DNA of 64,000 nt from Miltoncostaea sp050250915 (GTDB lineage Bacteria > Actinomycetota > Thermoleophilia > Miltoncostaeales > Miltoncostaeaceae): the NCBI GenBank assembly GCA_050250915.1, contig JBFWNT010000015.1, forward strand, positions 1-64,000. The letters are read 5' to 3'. The notes beneath the pieces are model-generated. The model worked only from the letters and a program-made list of their open reading frames with translations. It was not told where the DNA came from and searched no databases. The stretch's first letter is position 1, and every line of letters begins with the position of its first letter. Positions 1-9,599 of the stretch are shown here, in pieces. The position numbers were made by a program, and so were the translations under genes.

Positions 1-91
1 GTCGGGGCGGCCCGATAGCGTCAGGCATCCGGGTCTCCTTCGGGGTAGGGCGGTAGCACCCCAACCCTCGTGGGAGACCCGGACGGAACCG

Positions 92-2521
92 TCAGGTGTC
101 GCGCAGGTGTGTGGTCAACGCATCTAGGCGGCCGGCCTCCGCGTCCTCGCCTGTGCGCAGGCACGCGATTGCGCATACCAGAAGCGAGCGCGGGTTGAGC
201 GAGCACGGTGTCCCGACGTTCGCCCCGACGGTCGCTTCAACACTTTCCTGAAGGGCTCGGATGGCCTCCCAGTCGCCGAGCATCAGCTCGATTTCCAGCG
301 TCGCCGCGACGCTGTGCACGCGATGGTGGTCAGAGAGTCCGTGCGTGATCCTCTCGAGCTCACGGGCGTGCGCACGCGCGCTCGCGAGCCGTCCCGCGGC
401 CAACGCAGGGGCGACCGCGCCCATGTGAATATCCGCGAGGTGGTCCGGGGCGCTGATGCCCCGGGCGAGCGCGACGCGCTCCACGTGCAACTGGTGTGCG
501 GCTCGCGCGTCGCCCCGGGCCAACTCGCGGCTCGCCCAGAGGTCGACCGCGTACGAGCGGAGCGTCACATCGCCGCTGGCGTCAGCCGCATTCAGTGCTG
601 CCGCGACGGCCTCTGCGGGCTTCGTGTCGTCCGAGTACCCTCGGGCTATCAACGCCCGCGCGCGCCCCGCCTCGCTCAAGCCGGGGGTGGCGAGCGCTTC
701 CCGGACCCAGGTCTCGACCTCGTCCGAGCCGGGTGGGGGGTTCCACATCCCCGCGCGGACCAGCGTCTGGAAGGCGAGCTCCGCCGAAAGCTCGCCGGCT
801 CTCAGGGCGTCCGGCGCCACCCGGATCGCGTCCTCGAGGGCGTGGCGGAACGCGCGTCCGTCGAACCGGAGTGCGTGCGCCCGTCCGAGCTCGCCGAGAA
901 CCTCGGTCTTCTCCTCGTCGTCGTCGCCCGCCGGGGTGAGCGCCAGGAACCGCTCGAGGAAGGCGATCGCGGTGCCGAGCTCGAACCGTGCCGTCGCTGC
1001 GGACGCAGCCACCCGGAGCCAGCGCCGTGCCGACCGCCTCAGCGTCGCGAGCTGGGGCGCGTCGTGGGCCCATGCAAGGTCCGCATCCTCGGGCCGGACG
1101 GCCTCGGCGTAGTGGTGGGCGAGCGTCGTGGCGTGCTCGGCGGGGCGCTCCACCCGCGCCTCCAGCCATGCGGCGAACTGGGCGTGCAGGCGCGCCCGCG
1201 ACGCTCTCGGGATGGACTCGTATGCAACATCGCGGATCACCGCATGGGAAATCTCGTACTCGACCTCGCCCCGTAGGCTCGAGCGGGGGCGTGCGGTCAC
1301 CAGCCCTCGCTTCTCGAGAGCCGCGAGGTCGGGGACTGATCCATTCAGCAGCTCCGAGACGGCATCCCGCCAGAACGTGCGTCCGATCACCGCCGCCGCG
1401 TGCACGGCCGCCTTCTGCACCGGCTCCAGCAGGTCGACCCTGGCGGCGGTGACCGCTTGGACGGAGTCCGGCAGCATCGGGTCGCCACCCGCTCCGCGCT
1501 CGGCCATGCTCCGCGCGAGCTCGCCGAGGAACAGGGGATTCCCGTCAGCCCTCTGGACGATCGCGTCCCGCGTCGCGTCGGTCAGACCGGCCGGTGCGAG
1601 TTCGGCGACGAGTGAGGCCGCCGCTTCCACGGGAAGCCCGCCGACCTCCAGCAGGACCGAGCCGGCGGGGAGGCGGTCAAGGCGCTCCCGGCGGGAGGTC
1701 GCGATGAACATCAAAGAGCCGTCGCCGCCGCTGGCTGCCTCTTCGAGGAGCTCGATCAGGACCTCCTCCGCCCACTGTAGGTCCTCCACGACCACCACCA
1801 CCGGCCCATCCCGGGTCAGGTCGCGACAAAGGCTGCGCCAATCGGTGCGTAGCCGGCCCTGGACGGCCAGCGGATGGACCCCGTCGGGGGGCTCCAGCCC
1901 GAGGGGCAAGCCCAGCGCCCAACGCTTCCCGAGCTGTCCGGCGACGGCGTCAGGTGGAGCATCGGCGGCGAGCCCGAGGTGCGACCGGACGATGTCGCCG
2001 AGCGCGCGGAAGGGCGTGCCGCGACCGACCGGGCGACACCGGCCGACGTGGACGGGCGTCGCATCTGGGGGACCCCGCACACCGCGGGCGAACTCGTCGA
2101 CGATTGCGGACTTTCCGATGCCGGGGTCGCCGACGAGCGTGACGATCCGGGGGGTGCCGCTCCGCGCGACGTCCGTCAGGGCCCCCTGGAGCGCCCCGAG
2201 CTCCCGGTCTCGGCCGAAGACCGTCCGACGTGGCGGGACGGGCGCAGCGGCGCCGAGCAGGGCCCTGCAGACGACGGCGGCCGACTTTCCTTTCAGTGGG
2301 ACCGCCCGGGCGGGTGTGAAGACGAAGCCATCCCGGCAGGCGCGCACGGTCCGCTCACCGACGAGGATCTCATTGCTCGCCGCGGCCTGCTCGAGACGGG
2401 CGGCCACGTTCACGGCGTCACCCGTCAGGAGCGAGCCGGTCCTGCGGTCGTCCCCAACGATCAGCGCGCCCGTGTTGACGCCGACCCTGAGCGCCACGGT
2501 GGGTCCGAAGAGTCCGAGCAC
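92..2521 (-). CDS. Cyclase/AAA ATPase/TPR protein, main part downstream of an in-frame TGA
   Basis: This is the larger part of a class III nucleotide cyclase fused to an AAA-type ATPase and a helical-repeat tail. It reads in the same frame as the fragment at 2528-2872 and is separated from it only by TGA (2530-2528). It starts mid-cyclase (VGVNTGALIVGDD, then NVAARLE, the half carrying the base- and transition-state-binding residues), continues to a P-loop (GDPGIGKS, about residue 120) and a Walker B-like stretch (VVVVEDLQW), and ends in TPR-like helices. The GTG at 2521 is only the first possible restart; a product made from it would lack both metal-binding aspartates. It is a paralogue of the intact gene at 6219-9482. 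The first 91 bases of the window show no gene. Confidence 0.8.
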   Translation of the reverse strand: MLGLFGPTVALRVGVNTGALIVGDDRRTGSLLTGDAVNVAARLEQAAASNEILVGERTVRACRDGFVFTPARAVPLKGKSAAVVCRALLGAAAPVPPRRTVFGRDRELGALQGALTDVARSGTPRIVTLVGDPGIGKSAIVDEFARGVRGPPDATPVHVGRCRPVGRGTPFRALGDIVRSHLGLAADAPPDAVAGQLGKRWALGLPLGLEPPDGVHPLAVQGRLRTDWRSLCRDLTRDGPVVVVVEDLQWAEEVLIELLEEAASGGDGSLMFIATSRRERLDRLPAGSVLLEVGGLPVEAAASLVAELAPAGLTDATRDAIVQRADGNPLFLGELARSMAERGAGGDPMLPDSVQAVTAARVDLLEPVQKAAVHAAAVIGRTFWRDAVSELLNGSVPDLAALEKRGLVTARPRSSLRGEVEYEISHAVIRDVAYESIPRASRARLHAQFAAWLEARVERPAEHATTLAHHYAEAVRPEDADLAWAHDAPQLATLRRSARRWLRVAASAATARFELGTAIAFLERFLALTPAGDDDEEKTEVLGELGRAHALRFDGRAFRHALEDAIRVAPDALRAGELSAELAFQTLVRAGMWNPPPGSDEVETWVREALATPGLSEAGRARALIARGYSDDTKPAEAVAAALNAADASGDVTLRSYAVDLWASRELARGDARAAHQLHVERVALARGISAPDHLADIHMGAVAPALAAGRLASARAHARELERITHGLSDHHRVHSVAATLEIELMLGDWEAIRALQESVEATVGANVGTPCSLNPRSLLVCAIACLRTGEDAEAGRLDALTTHLRDT

Positions 2522-2527
2522 CCGCTC

Positions 2528-2872
2528 TCACATCGCCAACGCGCTCCGGACGGCTCGCTCGGCGTGGTCCTCGACGGCGAGTGGTGCGCCGAAGGCGGCG
2601 AGCACGCCGTCGCCGAGGAACTTGTCGAGGGTGCCGCCGCAGTTGGCGATCTCCTCCGCCATCGCGTCGTAGAACCGGGACAGGAAGATGCGCGTCCGCT
2701 CGGGGTCTTGCTCATCGGCGAGCGCCGTTGAGCCGACGAGATCGGCGAAGAGCACCGTCGCGACCTTCCGCTCCTCTGGCCGGCTGCCGACGGCCTCGAC
2801 CGGCGCGGCGCACTGCGGGCAGAAGCGGGCAGCGGGGGGAAGCGGCTGCCCGCATGCGGCGCAGGGTCCCAT
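2528..2872 (-). CDS. N-terminal fragment of the interrupted cyclase: zinc ribbon and first cyclase half
   Basis: This begins the broken gene that continues at 92-2521. It has a zinc ribbon (CAAC, then CPQC) and the first half of a class III cyclase domain with both metal-binding motifs (FADLVGST and FLGDGVLAAFG). It stops at TGA right after ALAM, where the family normally continues with a charged residue; a CGA-to-TGA change would explain it. I chose ATG 2872 because a -10-like TATCGT (2885-2880) lies seven bases upstream, as in other leaderless genes here; a TTG at 2920 is also in frame. Joined to the rest, the protein would be about 926 residues. A sequencing error, a real nonsense mutation or readthrough are all possible. 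Confidence 0.72.
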   Translation of the reverse strand: MGPCAACGQPLPPAARFCPQCAAPVEAVGSRPEERKVATVLFADLVGSTALADEQDPERTRIFLSRFYDAMAEEIANCGGTLDKFLGDGVLAAFGAPLAVEDHAERAVRSALAM

Positions 2873-2924
2873 GGGGACGACGATAGACTTTCCTCGCGTC
2901 GAATGGGATGTGGTCGACAAGGCG

Positions 2925-2954
2925 TTGACCTCCCGGCGGTGGCGGCCGTAGCGT
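2925..2954 (+). promoter_or_regulatory. Leaderless promoter of the aldehyde dehydrogenase gene
   Basis: TTGACC (2925-2930) and TAGCGT (2949-2954) are spaced by 18 bases and the ATG at 2963 follows eight bases after the -10 box, so transcription should start at or next to the start codon. This supports ATG 2963 over the in-frame codon at 2903, which lies upstream of the promoter. Confidence 0.65.
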
Positions 2955-2962
2955 CATCGCCG

Positions 2963-4444
2963 ATGACCACCGTGCAGCACGCGATCGCCGACGAGGCGGC
3001 CGCTGTCGCGGCCGCGCCGAAGGCGATCTTCGTCGACGGGGCGTGGCGGGACGCCGCGGGAGGCGGGACGTTCGCGGTGGAGGACCCCTCCACCGGCCAG
3101 CAGCTGTGCCGGGTGGCCGACGGCGGGGCCGACGACGCCGTGGCGGCGCTCGACGCCGCGGCGGGCGCCCAGGGGGCGTGGGGGGCGACGCCACCGCGCG
3201 AGCGGGCACGGATCCTGCGGGCCGCCTACGAGCTGGTGCAGGGGCGCGCCGAGCAGCTCGCGGTGATCCTCACGCTCGAGATGGGCAAGCCGCTGCAGGA
3301 GTCGCGCGACGAGGTCGCCTACGCCAGCGAGTACCTCCTGTGGTTCGCCGAGGAGGCGATCCGGATCGACGGTCGCTACGCCGTCGCGCCGGACGGGCGG
3401 GGGCGTGTGCTGGTGATGCAGCAGCCCGTGGGTCCGTGCCTCATCATCACGCCCTGGAACTTCCCGCTCGTCATGGCGACGAGGGCCACGGCTCCCGCAA
3501 TCGCCGCCGGCTGCACCATGGTGGTCAAGCCGTCCCGCCTCGCGCCCCTCGCGACGCTGTCGTTCGCCGGCGCCCTCGCGGAGGCGGGCCTGCCGCCCGG
3601 GGTGCTCAACGTGGTCCCGGGGGCCCGGTCCGACGCGATCACCGGGGTGCTCCTCGGCGACCCCCGCCTCCGCAAGCTCACCTTCACGGGTTCCACGCGC
3701 GTCGGCCAGGCACTGCTGCGCGGTTCCGCGGACCAGATCCTGCGGGTCTCCCTGGAGCTCGGCGGCAACGCGCCGTTCATCGTGTTCGACGACGCCGACG
3801 TCGACGAGGCGGTGCGCGGCGCGATCGGGGCGAAGATCCGCAACTGCGGGGAGGCGTGCACGTCGGCGAACCGGTTCTACGTGCAGCGCGGTGTGGCGGA
3901 GGTGTTCACCCGCCGGCTCGTGGCGGCGATGGAGGGGATCGTGGTGGGTCGGGGCACGGACCCCGGGGTCACGCTCGGGCCGCTCATCGAGGCGGCGTCG
4001 CAGCGGCGCCTGGGCGAGCTCGTCGGCGACGCCGTCGCCCGCGGCGCCACGGTCGAGACGGGCGGGGCCGCGGTCGGCGGTCCCGGCTTCTTCTTCGCGC
4101 CCACCGTCCTGTCCGGTGTCGACCCGGATGCGCGGATGGTGCGGGAGGAGATCTTCGGCCCGGTCGCGCCGGTGATGACGTTCGACGACGAGGACGAGGT
4201 CGTTGCCCAGGCGAACGACACGCATCTCGGCCTGGCCGCCTACGTCTACACCCAGGACTTCCACCGCACCCTGCGCGTGGTGGAGAGCCTCCAGACCGGC
4301 ATGGTCGGCCTCAACCAGGGACGGGTGTCGAACCCGATGGCCCCGTTCGGTGGCGTGAAGCACTCGGGGCTGGGCCGCGCCGGCGGTCCGGAGGCGATCG
4401 CCGAGTACCTGGAGACGAAGTACGTCGCGATCCGCCACGAGTGA
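2963..4444 (+). CDS. gabD: NAD(P)-dependent aldehyde dehydrogenase, succinate-semialdehyde type
   Basis: A 493-residue cytosolic aldehyde dehydrogenase that should oxidise an aldehyde to the acid with NAD(P)+. Visible landmarks are the cofactor-fold entry PWNFPL (165-169), GSTRVGQ (243-249), the general base in LELGGN (Glu265) and the catalytic Cys299 in GEACTSANRF. The AC-TSANRF context and the C-terminal GLGRAGG, EYLETKYV region resemble succinate-semialdehyde dehydrogenases (GABA shunt), but the substrate is inferred. It is transcribed alone, divergently from the broken cyclase gene, and its stop abuts the stop of the convergent oxidoreductase gene. Confidence 0.88.
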   Translation: MTTVQHAIADEAAAVAAAPKAIFVDGAWRDAAGGGTFAVEDPSTGQQLCRVADGGADDAVAALDAAAGAQGAWGATPPRERARILRAAYELVQGRAEQLAVILTLEMGKPLQESRDEVAYASEYLLWFAEEAIRIDGRYAVAPDGRGRVLVMQQPVGPCLIITPWNFPLVMATRATAPAIAAGCTMVVKPSRLAPLATLSFAGALAEAGLPPGVLNVVPGARSDAITGVLLGDPRLRKLTFTGSTRVGQALLRGSADQILRVSLELGGNAPFIVFDDADVDEAVRGAIGAKIRNCGEACTSANRFYVQRGVAEVFTRRLVAAMEGIVVGRGTDPGVTLGPLIEAASQRRLGELVGDAVARGATVETGGAAVGGPGFFFAPTVLSGVDPDARMVREEIFGPVAPVMTFDDEDEVVAQANDTHLGLAAYVYTQDFHRTLRVVESLQTGMVGLNQGRVSNPMAPFGGVKHSGLGRAGGPEAIAEYLETKYVAIRHE

Positions 4445-6214
4445 TCAGCCCGCGGGACGATCCGTCTTCCGGGCGGCGTTCGCCTCGGCACGCAGGCGGG
4501 CGATCTCCTCGAAGCCCTTGCGGAACTCGGGGAGGCTGCCGGTGAGCGCTGAGAAATCGGCTCCCGGCAGCACGAGCACGTCGAGGGCGGTCCGCGCGCG
4601 GACGGTCGCGCTGCGCGGTCGCCGCCCGAGCAGCGCCATCTCGCCGAAGTACTCGCCGGCCCCGAGCGCGCCGACGACGGCTGGGCCGTCGTCGAACCGC
4701 TTCACCACCTCGACGTCGCCGCTCAGGATCATGAAGAGGCTGTCGCCGCTGTCGCCCTCCTCGAACACGACCTCGCCCGGCTCGTAGTGCGCCTGAGTTG
4801 CGCCGCGGCCACCGCCGAGGTTGAGCTGCACGGGGTGGGGCGGTAGCACGACGTCGCTCACCCATGAGATCGCGACCCGGGCCTTGCGGCTGACGCCGGG
4901 GAGCTTCGACCAGTAGACGCCCCGCCACATGAGCCAGGCAGGGAGGCCGGAGAGGCGGATGCCGCCCGGCAGCTCCGCGACGGCGCGCCGGTGGCCCAGG
5001 CCGCCGAGCTTGCCGAGCCCGGAGAACGCGAACGCGCGCCCGGGCGCGCCGGTGCGACGCGCGACGATGTTGTCGGCCAGCACCGTGGCCTGCCGGATCG
5101 CGTGCTGGGCCGTCGGCGGGGACGGTCGCCCGTCCGGCATCGGCACCAGGGCGCAGTCGCCGAGCGCCCACACGCCGGGCGCGCCGGCGACGGCGAGCGC
5201 CGCGTCGCACTCGAGGCGGCCGCCGCTGAGGGGCAGGCCGAGCTGCTCGACCACCGGGTTCGGCGACGAGGGGACGGTGGAGATGAGGGTGCGGGTCGCG
5301 ATGCGCGCCCCGTCGGTGAGCACGGCGCTGCCCGGGGTGGCCGCCGCGAGCCGCCGGCCGAGCAACAGCTCGATGCCCTGGTCGCGGAGCGCCCGGGTCG
5401 CATACTCGGAGAGCCTCGGCGTCAGCTCCCGCTCGAGGACCCGGGTACCGCTGTGCACGAGGACGACCCGCACCTCGTCCCGGGGGATCGACCGGTAGTC
5501 GCGTGCCGTCCTGCGGACGAAGTCGTTGAGCCCTGCGGCCACCTCCGTCCCTGAGAAGCCGCCTCCGGCGACGACGAACGTCAGCATCGCGCGCCGCATC
5601 CCGGTGTCGCGCTCGATGGAGGACTGCTCCAGCACGTGGATCACGTGGTTCCGGATCCGCACGGCGTCGGCGAGCGTCTTGAACGGGAGGGCGTGCTCAG
5701 GCAGGCCGGGGAGGCCGCGGAAATCCGTGACGCCGCCGAGCGCGACCACAAGGTCGTCGAAGGACAGCTCGTGGGTCCGCGGCGTCAGCCCCGCCGCGAG
5801 GGTCACCACCCGCCGCTCCAGGTCGACGTCCTCGATCTCCCGGACGTAGAGGCTCGTGCGGGGCAGGAGCTGGCGGAGGGGACTGAGGGTGTCCAGGATG
5901 CCGACGTCGCCCGCGATCACCTCGGCCAGCATCGGCTGGAAGACGAGGTAGTTCTCCCGGTTGACGAGCGACACGTGGAGCGGCGCACCCCGTCGCGCGA
6001 GGCGCTCGAGGCGCAGCGCGGTGTACACGCCGCCGAATCCTCCGCCCAATACCACCACCCGGGTCGGGGCGGCCGCGCGGCGCGGCGCAGCCGCGGACTC
6101 CGCCGCCTCTCGGTCGGACTCGCTCACGCCACCCCAGGTCTGCGATCCGGATCGCGCCGCGTCGGCGGCGCGCCGCACATCATCACCGCGCTGGCGGGGG
6201 AGCGCAATCGGCAT
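4445..6214 (-). CDS. Type II NADH dehydrogenase-like flavoprotein fused to a cyclic-nucleotide-binding domain
   Basis: About 589 residues. The N-terminal 430 or so form a pyridine nucleotide-disulfide oxidoreductase resembling NDH-2: FAD Rossmann motif VVVLGGGFGG, a second dinucleotide motif FVVAGGGFSGTEVA, and WALGDCA near the flavin end. The last 120 residues are a CRP-like cyclic-nucleotide-binding domain (YEPGEVVFEEGDSGDSLFMIL, then GEYFGEMALLGRRPRSATVRA with the phosphate-binding-cassette Glu and Arg). It probably oxidises NADH at the membrane under control of a cyclic nucleotide. The ATG at 6214 is four bases past the stop of the upstream cyclase gene, which suggests co-transcription; GTG 6127 is an alternative start closer to the Rossmann fold. 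Confidence 0.85.
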   Translation of the reverse strand: MPIALPRQRGDDVRRAADAARSGSQTWGGVSESDREAAESAAAPRRAAAPTRVVVLGGGFGGVYTALRLERLARRGAPLHVSLVNRENYLVFQPMLAEVIAGDVGILDTLSPLRQLLPRTSLYVREIEDVDLERRVVTLAAGLTPRTHELSFDDLVVALGGVTDFRGLPGLPEHALPFKTLADAVRIRNHVIHVLEQSSIERDTGMRRAMLTFVVAGGGFSGTEVAAGLNDFVRRTARDYRSIPRDEVRVVLVHSGTRVLERELTPRLSEYATRALRDQGIELLLGRRLAAATPGSAVLTDGARIATRTLISTVPSSPNPVVEQLGLPLSGGRLECDAALAVAGAPGVWALGDCALVPMPDGRPSPPTAQHAIRQATVLADNIVARRTGAPGRAFAFSGLGKLGGLGHRRAVAELPGGIRLSGLPAWLMWRGVYWSKLPGVSRKARVAISWVSDVVLPPHPVQLNLGGGRGATQAHYEPGEVVFEEGDSGDSLFMILSGDVEVVKRFDDGPAVVGALGAGEYFGEMALLGRRPRSATVRARTALDVLVLPGADFSALTGSLPEFRKGFEEIARLRAEANAARKTDRPAG

Positions 6215-6218
6215 GCGT

Positions 6219-9200
6219 TCACACGGAGGGCGGGATCCCCAGCCGGGCCGCGAGGGCGAGGGCGTGGTCCGCGTACCGGGGCGTGTCGAGCTGCCGGAAC
6301 CGGTCGAGCGCTTCGTACAGGCGGGCCGCCGCCAGCGAGGGGTCGGAGCGTCCCGCGGCGGCCTCCGCCAGCGAGAGGAGGACGCATGCGGCGTCGAAGC
6401 GGGCCCCCATCCCATCGAGCGCCGACAGCGAAGCGCGGAGGTGGTCCTCGGCCTCCGTCATGGCACCCCGTCCGAGCGCGATGCGGCCGAGGGCCCGGCG
6501 GGCCAGCGCGATCCCCCACGGGTAGCGGAGCTCGCGGGCGATGCGGACGGCCTGGTCGGCGGTGGCGAGCGCATCGTCGATGCTCCCGTTCCAGAGGAGG
6601 GCCTCGGCCAGCCACCCCTTGAACCAGGCGACGAGGCGCGAGTACCGGAACTCGGTGAGCAACTCGATCGACCGGCCCAGATGCCGGGCCGCCTCGTCCA
6701 GGTCGCCCTTCTCGCGGTACGCGAACCCGAGCCACCCCATGCTGTAGGAGCTGTTCAGCGAGTCGGGGGAGGTCCGCAGGCTCTCCGCGCCTGCGGGGAT
6801 CGCCTCCTCCCAGTCGCCGCGGGTCGCGAGGAACCAGCAGCGGTTCCACAGCGAGTAGCTGTGGATGCGCGGATCGGCGTGCTCCGCCCCGATCCGTTGC
6901 GCGTCGCCGACCTCGGCGAGCGCCTCGTCGAAACGGCCGAGGTTGCACAGGTTGATGGCCGTCCAGCAGTGGGAGTGCGCGAGCCACCACCACTCGTCGG
7001 TGTGCCGCAGCGCCGCCACCGCGCGGCGCCCGTGCTCCGCGCCGTCGGCCAGCTCCCCGAGCCAGAACCCCTCGCGTGACAGGACGTAATGCGACTTGCC
7101 GAGCGTCGCCGGGTCGCCGGCCCGGGTGGCCTCCGCCATCGCCGTCGCAACCGCCCGGGCGGCCCCGTCGCTGTCGCCCGCGTGGGTGTTCGTGTGGCCG
7201 AGCCACATGTGGAACGGACCCGAGACGGACGGGTCGCCGATCCGCTCCACCCGCTCGCGCTGGTGCAGCAGCAGGTCGAGAGACTCGCCAAAGCGACCCA
7301 GGAAGTACAGGGAGTTCACCAGGCGCATCACCAGGTCCACCGTCCTGCGCTCGCGGTCCGGCGCCTCCAGCCGCTCCAGGTGCACGAGGGCCTCGCGCAG
7401 CGCTGTGGTGGCCTCGGCGTGGGCGTAGGTCCGGACGGCGCGGAGGGCGAACCGGTCGAGGTACTCCACCGCCTTATCGCTCCGCGGCGTGCGCGAGTAG
7501 TGATGCGCGAGCCGGTCGAGCACCGGGTCGAGGTGCCCGGCGTGGATGGCTTCGAGCGCCTCGCCCGCCCGTTGGTGCAGCGCCGCCCGCCGCCCGCTGA
7601 GGAGGCCGTCGTACGCCACGTCCTGCGTCAGCGCGTGATTGAAGGCGTAGCGGGTTTCATCGCTGTCGACGACCTCGTGGACGAACTCCAGGCGCACCAG
7701 CTCCTCCAGCTGGGGCTCGAGCCGCGCGCTCCCGTCCCAGACCGCGCGAAGCAGGCGCACCGGGAACTCCCGGCCCAGCACCGAGGCGGTCTGCAGCACG
7801 CGGCGGGGCTCGTCACCGAGGCGGTCCACGCGTGCGGCGAGGACGTCCTGGATCGTGCTCGGCACCGCGGCGTCCGTCGGGTCGGTCGCGTCGTCGTCGC
7901 GCCAGGTGCGTGCGAGCTCCTCCAGGAAGAAGGGGTTCCCGTCGGCGCGCGCGACGAGCTCCTCGAAGTGCGTCGCCGCCACGTCGGTCTCGAGCACGCC
8001 GCCCAGGACGGTGAGGGCGTCCGAGGTGCCGAGACGGGGGAGGGAGATCTGCGTCGCGTAGGAGCGCTGGATCCAGGGCGCCGCATAGCCGGGTCGGTAC
8101 GTGCAGAGCAGCATGATCGCCGCGCCCTGCATGTCGTCGACGAGGGTCGCGAGGAACTCCTCTGAGAGGCGGTCGATCCAATGGAGGTCCTCCACCACGA
8201 GGACGAGGGTCCGGCGACGACTGCCGGCCAGGCTCATCTGCAGTAGCGTGGCCGTGGTCCGCGCGCGGATCGCCTCGGAGCTCAGGTGAGCGAGCGCGTC
8301 CGTCCCCTCCATTAGCCCGAGCATGTGGAGCACCGCATGGGCGGCCTCGGGATCCTCGATGCCGAGGCGCGCCAGGCTCCGCCGCACCTTCGCGGCGGCC
8401 TCGCCCGGCCCGTCGGCGTCGGTGATGCGGCAGTCGGCCCGGACGATGTCGACCACCGGCGCCCACGGGATCGCGGCGCCGTACGAGAGGCAGCGCCCCT
8501 CGATGATCGTCGGGGGGTCCTGCGAGAGGCCGCGCCGGAGCTCGCGGACGAGGCGGGTCTTGCCCATCCCGGGTTCGCCGACGATGCCGACCGCCTGGCC
8601 GCGGCCCGCCCGGGTCTCGGCGAGCAGCTCGTGGAGCGCCGACAGCTGGCGGTCCCGGCCGACGAACCGGCCGGCCGGCCGTCCCTCAACCCGCGACCGG
8701 CGCGACCCCGCGCCGACCACCCGGTGCCCCACGACTGGCGCTCGCCGGCCCTCGATCGCGAGCTCCCCCAGCGGCTCCGTGCGCACGTAGCCGCTGACGA
8801 TCCCCGCCGTCGCCCCGCTGATCACGATGTCGCCCGGACGCGCGAGGGCCTCGAGACGTGAAGCGACGTTGATCGTGTCGCCGATCGCCGTGAAGTCGTC
8901 CGCGATCCCGTCGCCGACGGCTGCGACGACCACCGGCCCGGTGTTCAGGCCCATCCTGCTTCGTAGCGGACGACCGTCGGGGTCCGGGCCGAGGGCCGTG
9001 TCGGCCAGCCGGCGGCGGACCCCCAGCGCGGCGAGGACGGCCCGCCGCGCATGGTCCTCGTGGGCAACGGGCACGCCGAACAGGGCCATGAAGCCGTCGC
9101 CCAGGAACTTGTCGATCGTGCCTCCGTAGCGGTGCACCTCGGCGAGCGCGATCTCGAAGAAGCGCGCGAGGAGGGTGTGCATCTGCTCCGCGCCGACGTG

Positions 9201-9482
9201 CTCCGCGGTCCGGGTCGAGCCGACGATGTCGCAGAACAGCACGGTGACCTGCTTTCGGGACCCCTCGGGTCCCCCCGTCCCCGGCCCGTCCACGCCCGCC
9301 GGAGTGGCGGTGGGTGCCTCGGCCGAGTGGACGATGAATGCGCCGCACGCCGCGCAGAAGCGGTCCTGCGGGTCCGTCGCCGCGCCGCACCGCGCGCATG
9401 CCGCCGCGGCCAGGCGGGAGCCGCACTGCGCGCAGAAGCGCGCACCCAGCGACGCAACCGCCCCGCACCCATCGCAGGTCAC
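6219..9482 (-). CDS. Class III adenylate/guanylate cyclase with AAA ATPase and TPR repeats
   Basis: A 1087-residue signalling protein. The first 50 residues hold two CxxC...CxxC zinc ribbons (CDGCG, CAQCG, CARCG, CAACG). A complete class III cyclase domain follows (about 75-255) with both metal aspartates (FCDIVGST, FLGDGFMALFG) and NVASRLE. An AAA/ORC-type ATPase has P-loop GEPGMGKT and a DLHWID motif; the C-terminal 400 residues are TPR-like helices with many Ala/Leu/Trp positions. It should make cAMP or cGMP in response to an unknown signal sensed by the ATPase/TPR part. The gene directly downstream encodes an enzyme with a cyclic-nucleotide-binding domain, a plausible target. The start is GTG at 9482. 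Confidence 0.9.
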   Translation of the reverse strand: MTCDGCGAVASLGARFCAQCGSRLAAAACARCGAATDPQDRFCAACGAFIVHSAEAPTATPAGVDGPGTGGPEGSRKQVTVLFCDIVGSTRTAEHVGAEQMHTLLARFFEIALAEVHRYGGTIDKFLGDGFMALFGVPVAHEDHARRAVLAALGVRRRLADTALGPDPDGRPLRSRMGLNTGPVVVAAVGDGIADDFTAIGDTINVASRLEALARPGDIVISGATAGIVSGYVRTEPLGELAIEGRRAPVVGHRVVGAGSRRSRVEGRPAGRFVGRDRQLSALHELLAETRAGRGQAVGIVGEPGMGKTRLVRELRRGLSQDPPTIIEGRCLSYGAAIPWAPVVDIVRADCRITDADGPGEAAAKVRRSLARLGIEDPEAAHAVLHMLGLMEGTDALAHLSSEAIRARTTATLLQMSLAGSRRRTLVLVVEDLHWIDRLSEEFLATLVDDMQGAAIMLLCTYRPGYAAPWIQRSYATQISLPRLGTSDALTVLGGVLETDVAATHFEELVARADGNPFFLEELARTWRDDDATDPTDAAVPSTIQDVLAARVDRLGDEPRRVLQTASVLGREFPVRLLRAVWDGSARLEPQLEELVRLEFVHEVVDSDETRYAFNHALTQDVAYDGLLSGRRAALHQRAGEALEAIHAGHLDPVLDRLAHHYSRTPRSDKAVEYLDRFALRAVRTYAHAEATTALREALVHLERLEAPDRERRTVDLVMRLVNSLYFLGRFGESLDLLLHQRERVERIGDPSVSGPFHMWLGHTNTHAGDSDGAARAVATAMAEATRAGDPATLGKSHYVLSREGFWLGELADGAEHGRRAVAALRHTDEWWWLAHSHCWTAINLCNLGRFDEALAEVGDAQRIGAEHADPRIHSYSLWNRCWFLATRGDWEEAIPAGAESLRTSPDSLNSSYSMGWLGFAYREKGDLDEAARHLGRSIELLTEFRYSRLVAWFKGWLAEALLWNGSIDDALATADQAVRIARELRYPWGIALARRALGRIALGRGAMTEAEDHLRASLSALDGMGARFDAACVLLSLAEAAAGRSDPSLAAARLYEALDRFRQLDTPRYADHALALAARLGIPPSV

Positions 9483-9487
9483 GGCCT

Positions 9488-9518
9488 ATCGTCGCCGCAT
9501 GCCCCACGCCGGCGTCAA
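9488..9518 (-). promoter_or_regulatory. Possible promoter of the cyclase operon
   Basis: On the minus strand TTGACG (9518-9513) and GACGAT (9493-9488) are 19 bases apart, and GTG 9482 follows five bases later. Spacing and the -10 match are imperfect, so this is a tentative call. Confidence 0.35.
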
Positions 9519-9599
9519 GGCCAGAGGCCGGCCCGGCCGGCTCGGCGACCGCCTTGCGAAACCTGCGCGACGCGGCCCCCAGACTCGAGCGTTCCGCAT

